This document shows positions 33,569 through 44,911 of a stretch of 64,000 nt of DNA, in pieces (positions within the stretch are counted from its first letter, which is position 1; every line of letters starts with the position of its first letter). Location of the stretch: the NCBI GenBank assembly GCA_002397315.1, contig DHAE01000018.1:26400-90399 (forward strand), written 5' to 3'. The notes beneath the pieces are model-generated. The model ran no database searches. It saw nothing but the letters and a program-made list of their open reading frames with translations, and was not told the origin of the DNA. Source of the DNA: Comamonadaceae bacterium UBA4962. Lineage in GTDB: Bacteria > Pseudomonadota > Gammaproteobacteria > Burkholderiales > Burkholderiaceae_C. Made by a program: the position numbers and the translations under genes.

Positions 33569-36337
33569 ATGGCCTCCAACTTCCTCACCAAACTATTCGG
33601 CAGCCGCAACGACCGGCTCCTCAAGCAATACCGCAAGACGGTGGCCCGCATCAATGCGATGGAGCCGGATTACGAGAAGCTGAGCGACGATGCCCTGCGC
33701 GCCAAGACGGTGGAGTTCCAGGGCCGCGTCGCCCGGGGCGAATCCCTGGACGACCTGCTGCCCGAAGCCTTCGCCGTCGTGCGCGAGGCCTCCAAGCGCG
33801 TGATGAAGATGCGCCACTTCGACGTGCAGCTGCTGGGCGGCATGGCGCTGCACCACGGCAAGATCTCCGAAATGCGCACCGGCGAGGGCAAGACCCTCAC
33901 CGCCACGCTGCCGGTGTACCTGAACGCCCTCGGCGGCAAGGGCGTGCACGTGGTGACCGTGAACGACTACCTGGCCAACCGCGATGCGCGCTGGATGTCC
34001 CGGCTCTACAACTTCCTCGGTCTCACGGTGGGCATCAACCTGCCCCAGATGCCGCGCGAAGAGAAGCAGGCCGCCTACGCCGCCGACATCACCTACGGCA
34101 CGAACAACGAGTACGGCTTCGACTACCTGCGCGACAACATGGTCTACGAGGCGCGCGACCGCGTGCAGCGCGTGCTGAACTACGCGATCGTCGACGAAGT
34201 GGACTCGATCCTGATCGACGAGGCGCGCACGCCGCTCATCATCAGCGGTCAGGCGGAAGACCACACGGCGATGTACATCGCCATGAACAAGGTCGTGCCG
34301 CTGCTGGTCCGCCAGGAGGGCGAGGCCGACCCGCGCACCGGCGAGGGCGTGACCAAGCCCGGCGACTTCACCATCGACGAGAAGTCGCACCAGGTGTTCC
34401 TCACCGAGCAGGGCCACGAGACGGCCGAGCGCGTGCTCGCCGCGCAGGGCCTGATCCCCGAAGGCGCGTCGCTCTACGACCCGTCGAACATCACGCTCAT
34501 GCACCACCTGTATGCGGCGCTGCGGGCCAACCACCTCTACCACCGCGACCAGCACTACGTGGTGCAGAACGGCGAGATCGTCATCGTCGACGAGTTCACC
34601 GGCCGCCTCATGTCCGGCCGCCGCTGGAGCGAGGGCCTGCACCAGGCCGTGGAGGCCAAGGAAGGCGTGGAGATCCAGGCCGAGAACCAGACGCTGGCCT
34701 CCATCACGTTCCAGAACTACTTCCGCCTCTACGGCAAGCTCTCGGGCATGACCGGCACGGCCGACACCGAGGCCTACGAATTCCAGGAGATCTACGGCCT
34801 CGAGACCGTGGTGATCCCGCCCAACCGCCCCAGCAAGCGCGACGACCAGCTCGACCGCGTCTACAAGACCACGCGCGAGAAGTACGACGCCGCCATCCAG
34901 GACATCCGCGAGTGCCACGAGCGCGGCCAGCCCGTGCTGGTGGGCACCACCTCGATCGAGAACTCCGAGATCATCGACGACCTGCTGAACAAGGCCGGGC
35001 TGCCCCACCAGGTGCTCAACGCCAAGCAGCACGCCCGCGAGGCCGACATCGTGGCCCAGGCCGGCCGCGCCGGCATGATCACCATCGCCACCAACATGGC
35101 CGGCCGCGGCACCGACATCGTGCTGGGCGGCAACATCGAGAAGGAAGTGGCGGCGATCGAGGCCGACGAGTCTCTCGACGAGGCCACGAAGGAATCCCGC
35201 ATCGCGGCGCTGCGCGCGCAGTGGGCCGTGGACAACGAGAAGGTCAAGGCCCTGGGCGGCCTGCGGATCATCGCCACCGAGCGCCACGAGTCCCGCCGCA
35301 TCGACAACCAGCTGCGTGGCCGTTCGGGCCGCCAGGGCGATCCGGGCTCCTCGCGCTTCTACCTGAGCCTCGACGATTCGCTCATGCGCATCTTCGCGGG
35401 CGACCGCGTGCGCTCCATCATGGAACGCCTCAAGATGCCCGACGGCGAGGCGATCGAGGCCGGCATCGTCACGCGCAGCATCGAGTCCGCGCAGCGCAAG
35501 GTCGAGGCGCGCAACTTCGACGTGCGCAAGCAGCTGCTCGAATACGATGACGTCGCCAACGACCAGCGCAAGGTGATCTACCAGCAGCGCAACGAGATCC
35601 TCGACGCTGCCGACCTGGCCGACGTGATCTCCGGCATGCGCGAATCCTGCCTGACCGACGTGGTGCGCCAGTACGTGCCCGCGGAATCGGTGGAAGAGCA
35701 GTGGGACCTGCCCGCCCTCGAGAAGGTGCTGGCCGACGAATGGCACATCCGCATCCCGCTGCAGCAGGAGGTGGAGAGCGCCCAGGCCATCACCGACGAC
35801 GAGATCCTCGAGAAGGTGCTCGCCGCCGGCACGGCCGCCTTCCAGGCCAAGGTCGACGTCGTGGGTGCGGAGAGCTTCCACCAGTTCGAGCGCGCCGTGC
35901 TGCTGCAAAGCTTCGACTCCAACTGGCGCGACCACCTCTCCGCGCTCGACTACCTGCGCCAGGGCATCCACCTGCGCGGCTATGCGCAGAAACAGCCCAA
36001 GCAGGAATACAAGCGCGAGGCCTTCGAGCTGTTCCGCCAGCTCATCGACCAGGTCAAGAACGAGGTCACGCGCATCCTGCTGACCGTGCAGGTGCAGTCG
36101 CCCGCCGAGCTCGGCGAGGCCGCCGAGGCCCTGGAAAGCCGCGCCGAGCAGATCTCCAACGTGACCTACACCGCGCCCACCGAAACCGGCGAGCCCCAGA
36201 CCCTGTCCGGCCCCAGCATGGCGGCCGCGGGCGACGAAGGCTTCAACCTGCCGGAGGGCGTGCGCGTGGGCCGCAACGACCCGTGCCCGTGCGGCAGCGG
36301 CAAGAAGTACAAGCAGTGCCACGGCAAGCTGGCATGA
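33569..36337 (+). CDS. secA: Preprotein translocase ATPase SecA
   Basis: This 922-residue motor drives proteins through SecYEG. Walker A is MRTGEGKTLTA near residue 102, the second nucleotide motif is DEVDSILIDEARTPL near 209, and TNMAGRGTDIVLGG and QLRGRSGRQGDPGSSRFYLSL mark the second helicase domain. The C terminus has the zinc-binding SecB site GRNDPCPCGSGKKYKQCHG. ATG 33569 gives the family start MASNFLTKLFGSRND; an in-frame extension upstream passes through the stem-loop and is not family-like. Confidence 0.97.
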   Translation: MASNFLTKLFGSRNDRLLKQYRKTVARINAMEPDYEKLSDDALRAKTVEFQGRVARGESLDDLLPEAFAVVREASKRVMKMRHFDVQLLGGMALHHGKISEMRTGEGKTLTATLPVYLNALGGKGVHVVTVNDYLANRDARWMSRLYNFLGLTVGINLPQMPREEKQAAYAADITYGTNNEYGFDYLRDNMVYEARDRVQRVLNYAIVDEVDSILIDEARTPLIISGQAEDHTAMYIAMNKVVPLLVRQEGEADPRTGEGVTKPGDFTIDEKSHQVFLTEQGHETAERVLAAQGLIPEGASLYDPSNITLMHHLYAALRANHLYHRDQHYVVQNGEIVIVDEFTGRLMSGRRWSEGLHQAVEAKEGVEIQAENQTLASITFQNYFRLYGKLSGMTGTADTEAYEFQEIYGLETVVIPPNRPSKRDDQLDRVYKTTREKYDAAIQDIRECHERGQPVLVGTTSIENSEIIDDLLNKAGLPHQVLNAKQHAREADIVAQAGRAGMITIATNMAGRGTDIVLGGNIEKEVAAIEADESLDEATKESRIAALRAQWAVDNEKVKALGGLRIIATERHESRRIDNQLRGRSGRQGDPGSSRFYLSLDDSLMRIFAGDRVRSIMERLKMPDGEAIEAGIVTRSIESAQRKVEARNFDVRKQLLEYDDVANDQRKVIYQQRNEILDAADLADVISGMRESCLTDVVRQYVPAESVEEQWDLPALEKVLADEWHIRIPLQQEVESAQAITDDEILEKVLAAGTAAFQAKVDVVGAESFHQFERAVLLQSFDSNWRDHLSALDYLRQGIHLRGYAQKQPKQEYKREAFELFRQLIDQVKNEVTRILLTVQVQSPAELGEAAEALESRAEQISNVTYTAPTETGEPQTLSGPSMAAAGDEGFNLPEGVRVGRNDPCPCGSGKKYKQCHGKLA

Positions 36338-36387
36338 TGCCGTCCTGACCGGTCCGGCCCACCGACCGGATCCCTTTCGCTCTCGCC

Positions 36388-36414
36388 GCAGGGGCCGCCG
36401 CAGGCGGCCCCTGC
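36388..36414 (+). terminator. Perfect 12-bp hairpin after secA
   Basis: GCAGGGGCCGCC pairs perfectly with GGCGGCCCCTGC around a GCA loop. Only CACGTTTCC follows, so the U tract is poor. It may act as a terminator with helper factors or protect the secA mRNA 3' end. Confidence 0.55.
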
Positions 36415-36458
36415 CACGTTTCCACCGTCCCTTTTTGCTGCTTTCCAAGGAATTCCGC

Positions 36459-37688
36459 ATGCCCGTGAACCTCTCCGCCCCCGTTGCCGCCGACCTGCAT
36501 CCGGTCGCCGGCGTCCGCATCGGCGTCACCGAAGCCGGCGTCCGCAAGGCAGGGCGCAAGGACGTGACCGTGTTCCTGCTGGACGAGGGCGCCACCGTGG
36601 CGGGCGTCTTCACCCAGAACCGTTTCTGCGCCGCGCCGGTGCAGGTCTGCCGCGAGCACCTCGCGCAGGGCGGCTCCGTGCGCGCCATCGTCGTCAACAC
36701 CGGCAACGCCAATGCCGGTACCGGCGCCGACGGCCTGGCGCGGGCGCGCGCCACCTGCGAGGCGCTGGCCGGCCAGCTCGGCGTGCCGGCGGCGCAGGTG
36801 CTGCCGTTCTCGACCGGCGTCATCATGGAGCCGCTGCCCGTGGACCGCATCGTCGCGGGCCTGCCCGCCGCGATCGCCGACGCGCAGCCCGCGCACTGGG
36901 CCCGCGCCGCCGAAGGCATCATGACCACCGACACGCTGCCCAAGGCCTTCAGCACCCAGGTGCGCATCGGCGGCGCCACGGTCACGGTGACGGGCATCTC
37001 CAAGGGCGCGGGCATGATCCGTCCCAACATGGCGACCATGCTGGGCTTCCTGGCCACCGACGCCTGCATCGCCCCCGAGCTGGTGCAGCCGCTGGTGCGC
37101 GAGCTGGCCGATGCGTCGTTCAACCGCATCACCATCGACGGCGACACCTCCACCAACGACTCGTTCGTGCTGATGGCCACGCACCGCGCCGGCAATCCGG
37201 TGGTCGGTTCGCTCGACAGCGCCGATGGACAGGCCCTGGGCGCCGCGCTGCGCGAAGTGGCACAGAAGCTCGCCCAGGCCATCGTGCGCGACGGCGAGGG
37301 CGCCACCAAGTTCATCGCCATCCGCGTGGAGGGTGGCCGCACCGCCGAGGAGTGCCGCAAGGTGGGCTACGCCATCGCCCACTCCCCGCTCGTGAAGACC
37401 GCCTTCTTCGCCAGCGACCCGAACCTGGGCCGCATCCTGGCCGCCGTCGGCTACGCCGGCATCGACGACCTCGACCAGACCCGCATCGACCTTCACCTCG
37501 ACGACGTGCACGTGGCCGTGCAGGGCGGCCGCCATCCCGAGTACCGCGAAGAGGACGGCCAGCGCGTGATGAAGCAGAGCGAGATCACGGTGCGCGTGGG
37601 GCTCGGCCGCGGCGATGCCTCCGACACCGTCTGGACCTGCGACCTGAGCCACGACTACGTGACCATCAACGCCGACTACCGCTCCTGA
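36459..37688 (+). CDS. argJ: Bifunctional ornithine acetyltransferase / N-acetylglutamate synthase
   Basis: This 409-residue enzyme recycles the acetyl group in arginine synthesis, from N-acetylornithine to glutamate. It cleaves itself before the nucleophilic Thr in PNMATMLGFLATDA near residue 190. Other hallmarks are FTQNRFCAAPV, VNTGNANAGTG, STGVIMEPLP and the C-terminal SHDYVTINADYRS. AAGGA lies 7 bases before ATG 36459. It supplies the ornithine branch that the siderophore hydroxylase also depends on, though the two loci are far apart here. The DUF815 ATPase gene follows by 14 bp. Confidence 0.96.
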   Translation: MPVNLSAPVAADLHPVAGVRIGVTEAGVRKAGRKDVTVFLLDEGATVAGVFTQNRFCAAPVQVCREHLAQGGSVRAIVVNTGNANAGTGADGLARARATCEALAGQLGVPAAQVLPFSTGVIMEPLPVDRIVAGLPAAIADAQPAHWARAAEGIMTTDTLPKAFSTQVRIGGATVTVTGISKGAGMIRPNMATMLGFLATDACIAPELVQPLVRELADASFNRITIDGDTSTNDSFVLMATHRAGNPVVGSLDSADGQALGAALREVAQKLAQAIVRDGEGATKFIAIRVEGGRTAEECRKVGYAIAHSPLVKTAFFASDPNLGRILAAVGYAGIDDLDQTRIDLHLDDVHVAVQGGRHPEYREEDGQRVMKQSEITVRVGLGRGDASDTVWTCDLSHDYVTINADYRS

Positions 37689-37702
37689 TCCCGGTTCATC
37701 CC

Positions 37703-38575
37703 ATGAACGATCGCTTCGACCACCTTCTGCAGCGCGCCGAGCAGCTCATCGACCGCATCGAGTCGGTGCTGCCCCGGCCGCTTTCCGCCCCGGACTGGAA
37801 CGCCTCCGTGGCCTGGCGCTACCGCCGCCGCGGCGGCGGCCATGGCGCGCTGGAGCCCGTGCGGCACGTCGCCGGCATCGCGCTGGACGACCTCAAGGAA
37901 ATCGACGCGCAGAAGGAAAAGATCCAGCGCAACACGCTGCAGTTCGTGCAGGGCCGCCCGGCCAACAACGTGCTGCTCACGGGCGCGCGCGGCACCGGCA
38001 AGTCCTCCCTCATCAAGGCCTGCCTGCAGACCTACGCGGACCAGGGACTGCGGCTCATCGAGGTCGACAAGGCGGACCTGACCGACCTGCCAGACATCGT
38101 GGACGTGGTGGCCGGCCGGCCCGAGAAATTCATCATCTACTGCGACGACCTGAGCTTCGAAGAGGGCGAATCGGGCTACAAGGCCCTGAAGTCGATCCTG
38201 GACGGCTCCGTGGCCGCCTCGGCGCCGAACGTGCTGGTGTACGCCACCAGCAACCGCCGGCACCTGCTGCCCGAGTACATGAAGGAAAACCTGAGCTACA
38301 CGCACACGGCGGACGGCGAGGTGCATCCGGGCGAGGTGGTGGAGGAGAAGATCTCCCTGTCCGAGCGCTTCGGCCTCTGGGTGAGCTTCTACCCGTTCAG
38401 CCAGGAGGAATACCTCGCGATCGTGGCGCAGTGGCTCTCCGCGCTGGGCGTGCCGGCCGCGGCGATCGAGGCCGCACGGCCGGCCGCCCTCGTGTGGGCG
38501 CTGGAGCGCGGCTCGCGCAGCGGGCGCGTGGCCTACCAGTTCGCCCGCGACCATGCGGGGCGCTCCCATGGCTGA
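37703..38575 (+). CDS. DUF815 AAA-type ATP-binding protein
   Basis: This 290-residue protein has a P-loop near residue 93 (LLTGARGTGKSSLIKA), a Walker B-like IIYCDDLSFEEGE near 148, and an arginine/sensor stretch VYATSNRRHLLPEYM near 182. The whole matches the DUF815 family of soluble ATPases. The biochemical role of the family is not established. It sits between argJ and the Nudix gene with a tight gap and an 8-bp overlap, so it is probably co-transcribed with both. Confidence 0.88.
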   Translation: MNDRFDHLLQRAEQLIDRIESVLPRPLSAPDWNASVAWRYRRRGGGHGALEPVRHVAGIALDDLKEIDAQKEKIQRNTLQFVQGRPANNVLLTGARGTGKSSLIKACLQTYADQGLRLIEVDKADLTDLPDIVDVVAGRPEKFIIYCDDLSFEEGESGYKALKSILDGSVAASAPNVLVYATSNRRHLLPEYMKENLSYTHTADGEVHPGEVVEEKISLSERFGLWVSFYPFSQEEYLAIVAQWLSALGVPAAAIEAARPAALVWALERGSRSGRVAYQFARDHAGRSHG

Positions 38576-39035
38576 GCCGCAGTCCACCGCCGCGCCGGCC
38601 TCCCCGCAGCGCGCCCACACCGAGGTGGCGGTGGGCATCCTGTTTCGCGAAGACGGCGCCATGCTGCTGTCCACGCGCCCGGCCGGCAAGCCGTACGCGG
38701 GCTACTGGGAGTTCCCGGGCGGCAAGCTGGAGGCGGGCGAGACCGTCGAGCAGGCGCTGCGGCGCGAGCTCATCGAGGAACTCGGCGTGACCATCGGCCC
38801 GGCCGCGGTCTGGAAGGTGACCGAGCACGACTATCCCCATGCCCTGGTGCGCCTGCACTGGTGCAAGGTGCACGCCTGGACGGGCGAGTTCGAAATGCGC
38901 GAGGGCCAGTCCATGGCCTGGCAGCAGTGGCCGCTGGACGTGTCGCCGGTGCTGCCCGGGGCCTACCCGGTGCTGCAGTGGCTGGCGGAAGAGCGCGGCC
39001 TGCCGTTCGATCCGGAGCTGCTGCCCAAAGCCTAG
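38568..39035 (+). CDS. mutT: MutT-type Nudix hydrolase (8-oxo-dGTP diphosphatase)
   Basis: This 155-residue protein carries the Nudix box beginning GGKLEAGETVEQ and ending RRELIEELGV (about residues 50-72). The N-terminal strand EVAVGILFREDGAMLLSTRP and the YWEFPGG segment are MutT-like. The likely role is to destroy 8-oxo-dGTP. ATG 38568 overlaps the ATPase stop by 8 bp. The gene ends 18 bp before the second palindromic repeat. Confidence 0.88.
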   Translation: MAEPQSTAAPASPQRAHTEVAVGILFREDGAMLLSTRPAGKPYAGYWEFPGGKLEAGETVEQALRRELIEELGVTIGPAAVWKVTEHDYPHALVRLHWCKVHAWTGEFEMREGQSMAWQQWPLDVSPVLPGAYPVLQWLAEERGLPFDPELLPKA

Positions 39036-39053
39036 AGGCCCCCAGAGCGGCCA

Positions 39054-39147
39054 ACACGGCCCAGCGAAGCGGTTCTGGCGAGGTGCCGCATCGCAGGCAG
39101 TATGCGTAGTACGACAGGATGCGGCAACGACGCCAGAAGGGCCGTGT
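39054..39147. repeat. Long palindromic repeat, copy 2
   Basis: ACACGGCCC (39054-39062) pairs with GGGCCGTGT (39139-39147). Internal blocks AGCGAAGCGGTTCTGGCGA, TGCCGCATCGCAGGCAGTA, GTAGTACGACA, GATGCGGCAACGACG and CCAGAAG are the same as in copy 1 but read in the opposite orientation. It lies between the convergent mutT and yacG stops, where it could end both transcripts. Confidence 0.9.
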
Positions 39148-39154
39148 CCGCTGT

Positions 39155-39421
39155 TCAGTGCTCCGGTGGGCGCTGGAGATGGTCTCCGAAGGCATCCTCA
39201 TCGGGCGGCGCCTCGGTGGGCATGCGGAAATCCTCCGCGGCCCATGCGCCCAGGTCGATCTGCCGGCAGCGCTCGCTGCAAAAGGGCCTAAAGCGGTTCT
39301 CCGGCGCGTAGAGGCTCCGGCCCCCGCAGGTGGGGCAGTCCACCCAGAGCGTGCGGGCAACCGCGGCAGGCACGGGGCCGGCCGCCGGGCGGGAGTCGTC
39401 GTCGCGGCGCGAGGAAGTCAT
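39155..39421 (-). CDS. yacG: DNA gyrase inhibitor / zinc-binding protein YacG
   Basis: This 88-residue protein has the YacG zinc finger: CPTCGG near residue 29 and PFCSERCRQIDLGAWAAEDFRMP near 46-68, closely matching E. coli YacG. In E. coli it binds and inhibits gyrase. A disordered N-terminal extension (SRRDDDSRPAAGP) is longer than in E. coli. ATG 39421 lies 19 bp after the zapD stop, so it is the last gene of the pilus-associated minus-strand operon. Confidence 0.92.
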   Translation of the reverse strand: MTSSRRDDDSRPAAGPVPAAVARTLWVDCPTCGGRSLYAPENRFRPFCSERCRQIDLGAWAAEDFRMPTEAPPDEDAFGDHLQRPPEH

Positions 39422-39440
39422 GGTCGTCCCATCCTGCCGG

Positions 39441-40196
39441 TCATGCGCACAGCGTGAGCTCGAAGGCGGCGTCTTCCTGAACCGGCTGCAGCTTGCCGTC
39501 CGCATCCTGGCGCATCAGCCGCACCGACACGATCAGCCGGTTGCCGCTGATCTCGGGCACCATGTTCCAGGCCGGGTCGATGCGCAGCCGCAGCAGCTGG
39601 AACGTGCGGCCCTGGGGCAGGGTCTGCTGGAACTGGCCCTGGGTGGCCGCCACCTTCTGCGGCATGCCGGAATCGCGCAGCAGCTTGAGCAGCACGTAGA
39701 GCGATTCGGCCAGCGGGGCGAGGTGGTTCGCCCAGCCTTCGAGGTCGTGCTGGCGCTTCTCGGGGCTGTGGTGCTGCCACGCGTAGTAGGCCGGCAGATC
39801 GAAGCCGCAGGTGCCGCCGGGAATGCCCACCCGGCTGCGGATGCTCATCAGCCACTCGTTCTCGGTCAGGGGCTGGCCCGCCTTGCCGGTCTGTGCGTTC
39901 AACGCCGAAAAACAGCGGTCGATCTGTGCGATCACGCCGTCCAGCACCGCTTCGGAGATCGAGGGATTGCCGCGGTAGCCGTCGAGCTGGTGCCGCTGCT
40001 TCTCCAGGTCCTTGAGCACGTCCGTCTTCAGGTCGGCGCGGGCCGCGACGTCCATGATCTCGAACAGGGTGACGAGCGCGAAATGGTGGTCCAGCGGGTG
40101 GGGCCGGGGGATCAACTCGCCCAGGCGGCGGAACAGGTGTTCCAGCCGCAGGTACGTTCTGAGGCGTTCGTTGAAAGGGTATTCGTAAAGAATCAC
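39441..40196 (-). CDS. zapD: Cell division protein ZapD
   Basis: This 251-residue cytoplasmic protein cross-links FtsZ filaments. The start ILYEYPFNERLRTYLRLEHLF aligns with the E. coli ZapD N terminus (LFEHPLNEKMRTWLRIE). Later segments include SSxx-type DLPAYYAWQH and QLLRLRIDP. GTG 40196 is chosen because it begins this alignment and has AGGAA 9 bases before it; an in-frame ATG at 40241 would add 15 residues. It lies in the pilD-coaE-zapD-yacG order. Confidence 0.92.
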   Translation of the reverse strand: MILYEYPFNERLRTYLRLEHLFRRLGELIPRPHPLDHHFALVTLFEIMDVAARADLKTDVLKDLEKQRHQLDGYRGNPSISEAVLDGVIAQIDRCFSALNAQTGKAGQPLTENEWLMSIRSRVGIPGGTCGFDLPAYYAWQHHSPEKRQHDLEGWANHLAPLAESLYVLLKLLRDSGMPQKVAATQGQFQQTLPQGRTFQLLRLRIDPAWNMVPEISGNRLIVSVRLMRQDADGKLQPVQEDAAFELTLCA

Positions 40197-40263
40197 GCTG
40201 CGGGGTTCCTGGGAGCGCGCGGCTGGTGGCGCTTCCAGCATCGCGCGTCCGATATCTCCTGCA

Positions 40264-40887
40264 TCATAGCCCGAAGCCGTCGGCGATTCGCCGGACCTCC
40301 GACCGCAGGGTATCCAAAGGTATTCCGTCGTTGTACAGCACCATGTCCGCCAGCGCGCGGCGCGCGGCGCGCGGCGCCTGCGCGGCGATGATGGCCTCCA
40401 CCGTCTCGCGCGGCAGTCCGCTGCGGGCCTGCACGCGCGCCACCTGCGTGGCCTCGGAGCAGTCCACCACCAGGATGCGGTCGAGTTGCGGAGGCCAGCG
40501 GTCCGATTCGGCCAGCAGGGGGATGTCGAAGACGATGACCCGCGCACCCGCCGCGGCGGCCTGGGCGGCAGCGGCCTGGATGGCGTGGCCGACCAGCGGG
40601 TGCACGATCGCCTCCAGCCGCTGCCGCGCCCCGGCGTCACGGAACGCCAGTTCGCGCATGCGCGCCCGGTCCATCGCCCCGTCCGCGCCGATCATCGCGT
40701 CGCCGAAGGCCTCCCGGATGGCCGGCACTGCGATGCCGCCCGCGGCCGTGGCCTCGCGGGCGATCTTGTCCGCATCCACCAGGGCCGCGCCGAACGATGC
40801 GAGCCCCTGGCCGACCGTCGACTTGCCGCTGCCGATGCCGCCCGTCAGGCCCAGGCGCAGCGGGGCGCGGCGCGGCGCTGCGCCCAT
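40264..40887 (-). CDS. coaE: Dephospho-CoA kinase
   Basis: This 207-residue kinase does the last step of coenzyme A synthesis. It has the P-loop LTGGIGSGKST near residue 13, DADKIAREAT near 38 and FDIPLLAES near 120. ATG 40887 overlaps the pilD stop as TGATG. Coenzyme A is also the donor used by the phosphopantetheinyl transferase of this window, but the two loci are not linked by expression evidence. Confidence 0.96.
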   Translation of the reverse strand: MGAAPRRAPLRLGLTGGIGSGKSTVGQGLASFGAALVDADKIAREATAAGGIAVPAIREAFGDAMIGADGAMDRARMRELAFRDAGARQRLEAIVHPLVGHAIQAAAAQAAAAGARVIVFDIPLLAESDRWPPQLDRILVVDCSEATQVARVQARSGLPRETVEAIIAAQAPRAARRALADMVLYNDGIPLDTLRSEVRRIADGFGL

Positions 40888-41804
40888 CACAGGCCCAGCG
40901 CGCCCAGGATGGAACGCATCACGCTCTCGGGCCCGAACAGCATGGCCACCAGCCCCGCGCCCGCCAGGAAGGGCCCGAAGGGGATGTAGCCGCCTTCGCG
41001 CAGACCCTTGGAGAATTTCATGCCGATGCCCACCAGCGCACCGATCACGGACGACATGAGGATGATCGGCACCAGGGCCTGCCAGCCGAACCAGGCGCCG
41101 AGTGCGGCGAACAACTTGAAATCCCCGTAACCCATGCCTTCCTTGCCTGTGACCAGCTTGAAGGCCCAGTACACGGCCCAGAGCGACAGGTAGCCCGCCG
41201 CCGCGCCCGCCACCGAGGCGAAGAGCGGCACCTGGATCCACTGGAAGGCCGAGGCCAGCACGCCGGCCCACAGCAGCGGCAGCGTGATGTCGTCCGGCAG
41301 CAGGGTGGTGTCCCAGTCGATGCAGGCCAGCGCGATCAGCGCCGCCGAGAACGCGCACCAGGCCACCGCCGTCGGCGTGGCGCCCCAATGCCGGGCGCAG
41401 AACCAGAACAGCAGGCCCGTGGCGAGTTCCACCACCGGATAGCGTGGGCTGATGCGCGCCTTGCAGCCGGCGCACTTGCCGCCCAGCCACAGGTAGCTCA
41501 GCACGGGAATGTTCTCGTGCCAGCGCACTTCGCGCCCGCACGACGGGCAGCGCGAGCGCGGTGTCCAGAGATTGAACGGTTCTGCCGGCGGTGCCGCTGC
41601 CGCCTGCACCGCGGCACCCGTGCCCGCGGCCACGGCCGCCGTGGCCGCCGCATCGCGCTGCGACTGCAGGTAGTCGTCGCATTCGGCCGCCCACTGGCGC
41701 TCCATCATGCGTGGCAGGCGGTGGATGACGACGTTCAGGAAACTGCCGATCAGCAGACCGACGAGGCCGAACAGCGCGGCCTCCGCCCAGGGCTCGAAAC
41801 CCAT
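40887..41804 (-). CDS. pilD: Type IV prepilin peptidase / N-methyltransferase PilD
   Basis: This 305-residue membrane enzyme cleaves prepilin leaders and N-methylates the new end. The N-terminal helix (LFGLVGLLIGSFLNVVIHRLP) is followed by the zinc-type pairs CPSC and CAGC near residues 87 and 110. The two catalytic aspartates lie in ACIDWDTTLLPDD and GMGYGDFKLF. An Ala-rich insert (residues 50-75) is longer than usual. It overlaps both pilC and coaE as TGATG. Confidence 0.95.
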   Translation of the reverse strand: MGFEPWAEAALFGLVGLLIGSFLNVVIHRLPRMMERQWAAECDDYLQSQRDAAATAAVAAGTGAAVQAAAAPPAEPFNLWTPRSRCPSCGREVRWHENIPVLSYLWLGGKCAGCKARISPRYPVVELATGLLFWFCARHWGATPTAVAWCAFSAALIALACIDWDTTLLPDDITLPLLWAGVLASAFQWIQVPLFASVAGAAAGYLSLWAVYWAFKLVTGKEGMGYGDFKLFAALGAWFGWQALVPIILMSSVIGALVGIGMKFSKGLREGGYIPFGPFLAGAGLVAMLFGPESVMRSILGALGL

Positions 41805-43021
41805 CAGACCACCTGTCCCAGCTTGAAGATGGGCAGGTACATCGACACCACGATGCCGCCGATGATGGTTCCCAGGAAGACGATGATGATCGGCTCCATC
41901 AGGCTGGAGAGCCCGGCCACCATCTCGTCGACTTCCTCTTCGTAGAAATCGGCGGCCTTGCCCAGCATGTGGTCGATCGATCCCGACTCCTCGCCGATGG
42001 CGCACATCTGGATCACCATGGAGGGGAACACGTTGGCGTTGCCCATGGCCGCCGTCAGGCTCGTGCCCGTCGAGACTTCCTGCTGGATGCGCTCCGTCGC
42101 CATCGCGTAGACCGAGTTGCCGGATGCGCCGCCCACCGAATCGAGCGCCTCCACCAGCGGCACGCCCGCGGCGAACATGGTGGAGAGCGTGCGCGTCCAG
42201 CGCGCCACGCAGGACTTGTCGATCAGCGCGCCGAACACCGGCACGCGCAGAAGGAGCCGGTCCATGAACATCTGCATCTTCTCGTTGCGGCGCCATGCCT
42301 GCATGAAGAAGTAGACGCCCCCGCCGATCACCCCGAAGATCAGCCACCACCACTGCACGAAGATCTCGCTCACGGCCATCACGAACAGCGTGGGCGCCGG
42401 AAGATCCGCGCCGAAGGAGGTGAACACCTCCTTGAAGGCCGGAATCACGAAGATCATGATCACCGTCACCACGACGAAGGCCACGATGATCACGGCCGTC
42501 GGGTACATGAGCGCGGAGCGGATCTTCGACTTGATCGCCTCGGTCTTCTCCATGTAGAGCGCCAGCCGGTCGAGCAGCGCCTCCAGGATACCGGCCGCTT
42601 CCCCGGCTTCCACCAGGTTGCAGTACAGGCTGTCGAAGTACATCGGGTACTTGCGGAACGCCGCGTTCAGCGAGGTGCCGGTCTCCACGTCGGCGCGGAT
42701 GTCGTTGAGCAGCCGCGTCACGCTCGCGTTGGTGTTGCCGCGTCCCACGATGTCGAAGGCCTGCAGCAGCGGCACGCCCGCCTTCATCATCGTGGCCATC
42801 TGCCGCGTGAACAGGGCGATGTCCTTCGGCTTGATCTTCTTGCCGCCGCGCAGGCGGCGCTTCTTGATCTTGGTGGGCAGCACCCCCTGGCGCCGCAGCG
42901 TCGCCTGGACCTGGTTCTCGCCCAGGGCGCGGACCTCGCCGCGCACGATCTTGCCGTGGCGGTCCTTGCCTTCCCATTCGAAGACGAAGTCCTTGATGTC
43001 CCTCGATGCAGCGGTTGCCAT
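41804..43021 (-). CDS. pilC: Type IV pilus inner-membrane platform protein PilC
   Basis: This 405-residue protein anchors the pilus assembly motors. It shows the duplicated GspF/PilC domain: FTRQMATMMKAGVPLLQAFDI near residue 72 and WTRTLSTMFAAGVPLVEALD near 278, each followed by a GEESGSI-like or GEAAGIL acidic motif. Membrane helices lie near 178-200, 220-240 and 375-395. AAGGGG precedes ATG 43021 by 7 bases, 31 bp after pilB. Confidence 0.96.
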   Translation of the reverse strand: MATAASRDIKDFVFEWEGKDRHGKIVRGEVRALGENQVQATLRRQGVLPTKIKKRRLRGGKKIKPKDIALFTRQMATMMKAGVPLLQAFDIVGRGNTNASVTRLLNDIRADVETGTSLNAAFRKYPMYFDSLYCNLVEAGEAAGILEALLDRLALYMEKTEAIKSKIRSALMYPTAVIIVAFVVVTVIMIFVIPAFKEVFTSFGADLPAPTLFVMAVSEIFVQWWWLIFGVIGGGVYFFMQAWRRNEKMQMFMDRLLLRVPVFGALIDKSCVARWTRTLSTMFAAGVPLVEALDSVGGASGNSVYAMATERIQQEVSTGTSLTAAMGNANVFPSMVIQMCAIGEESGSIDHMLGKAADFYEEEVDEMVAGLSSLMEPIIIVFLGTIIGGIVVSMYLPIFKLGQVV

Positions 43022-43052
43022 GCGGGCCCCTTGGTGATGGATTGCAGCGTTG

Positions 43053-44789
<1,737 letters not shown>

Positions 44790-44911
44790 GTAACCAATGG
44801 AATCGTGTGGATGGAAAGGAAACCATCCTATCATCGCCTTGGGGCAACGAACTACAGGGGGAGGAGAGGGTGCAAGGAAACCACGTTGCCATGCGTGGAC
44901 CTTGGAAAAAA

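Noticed and set aside
44790..44911. A sigma-54 promoter for pilB
   Set aside because: No convincing TGGCAC-N5-TTGC pair is present in the gap, so no promoter is called.
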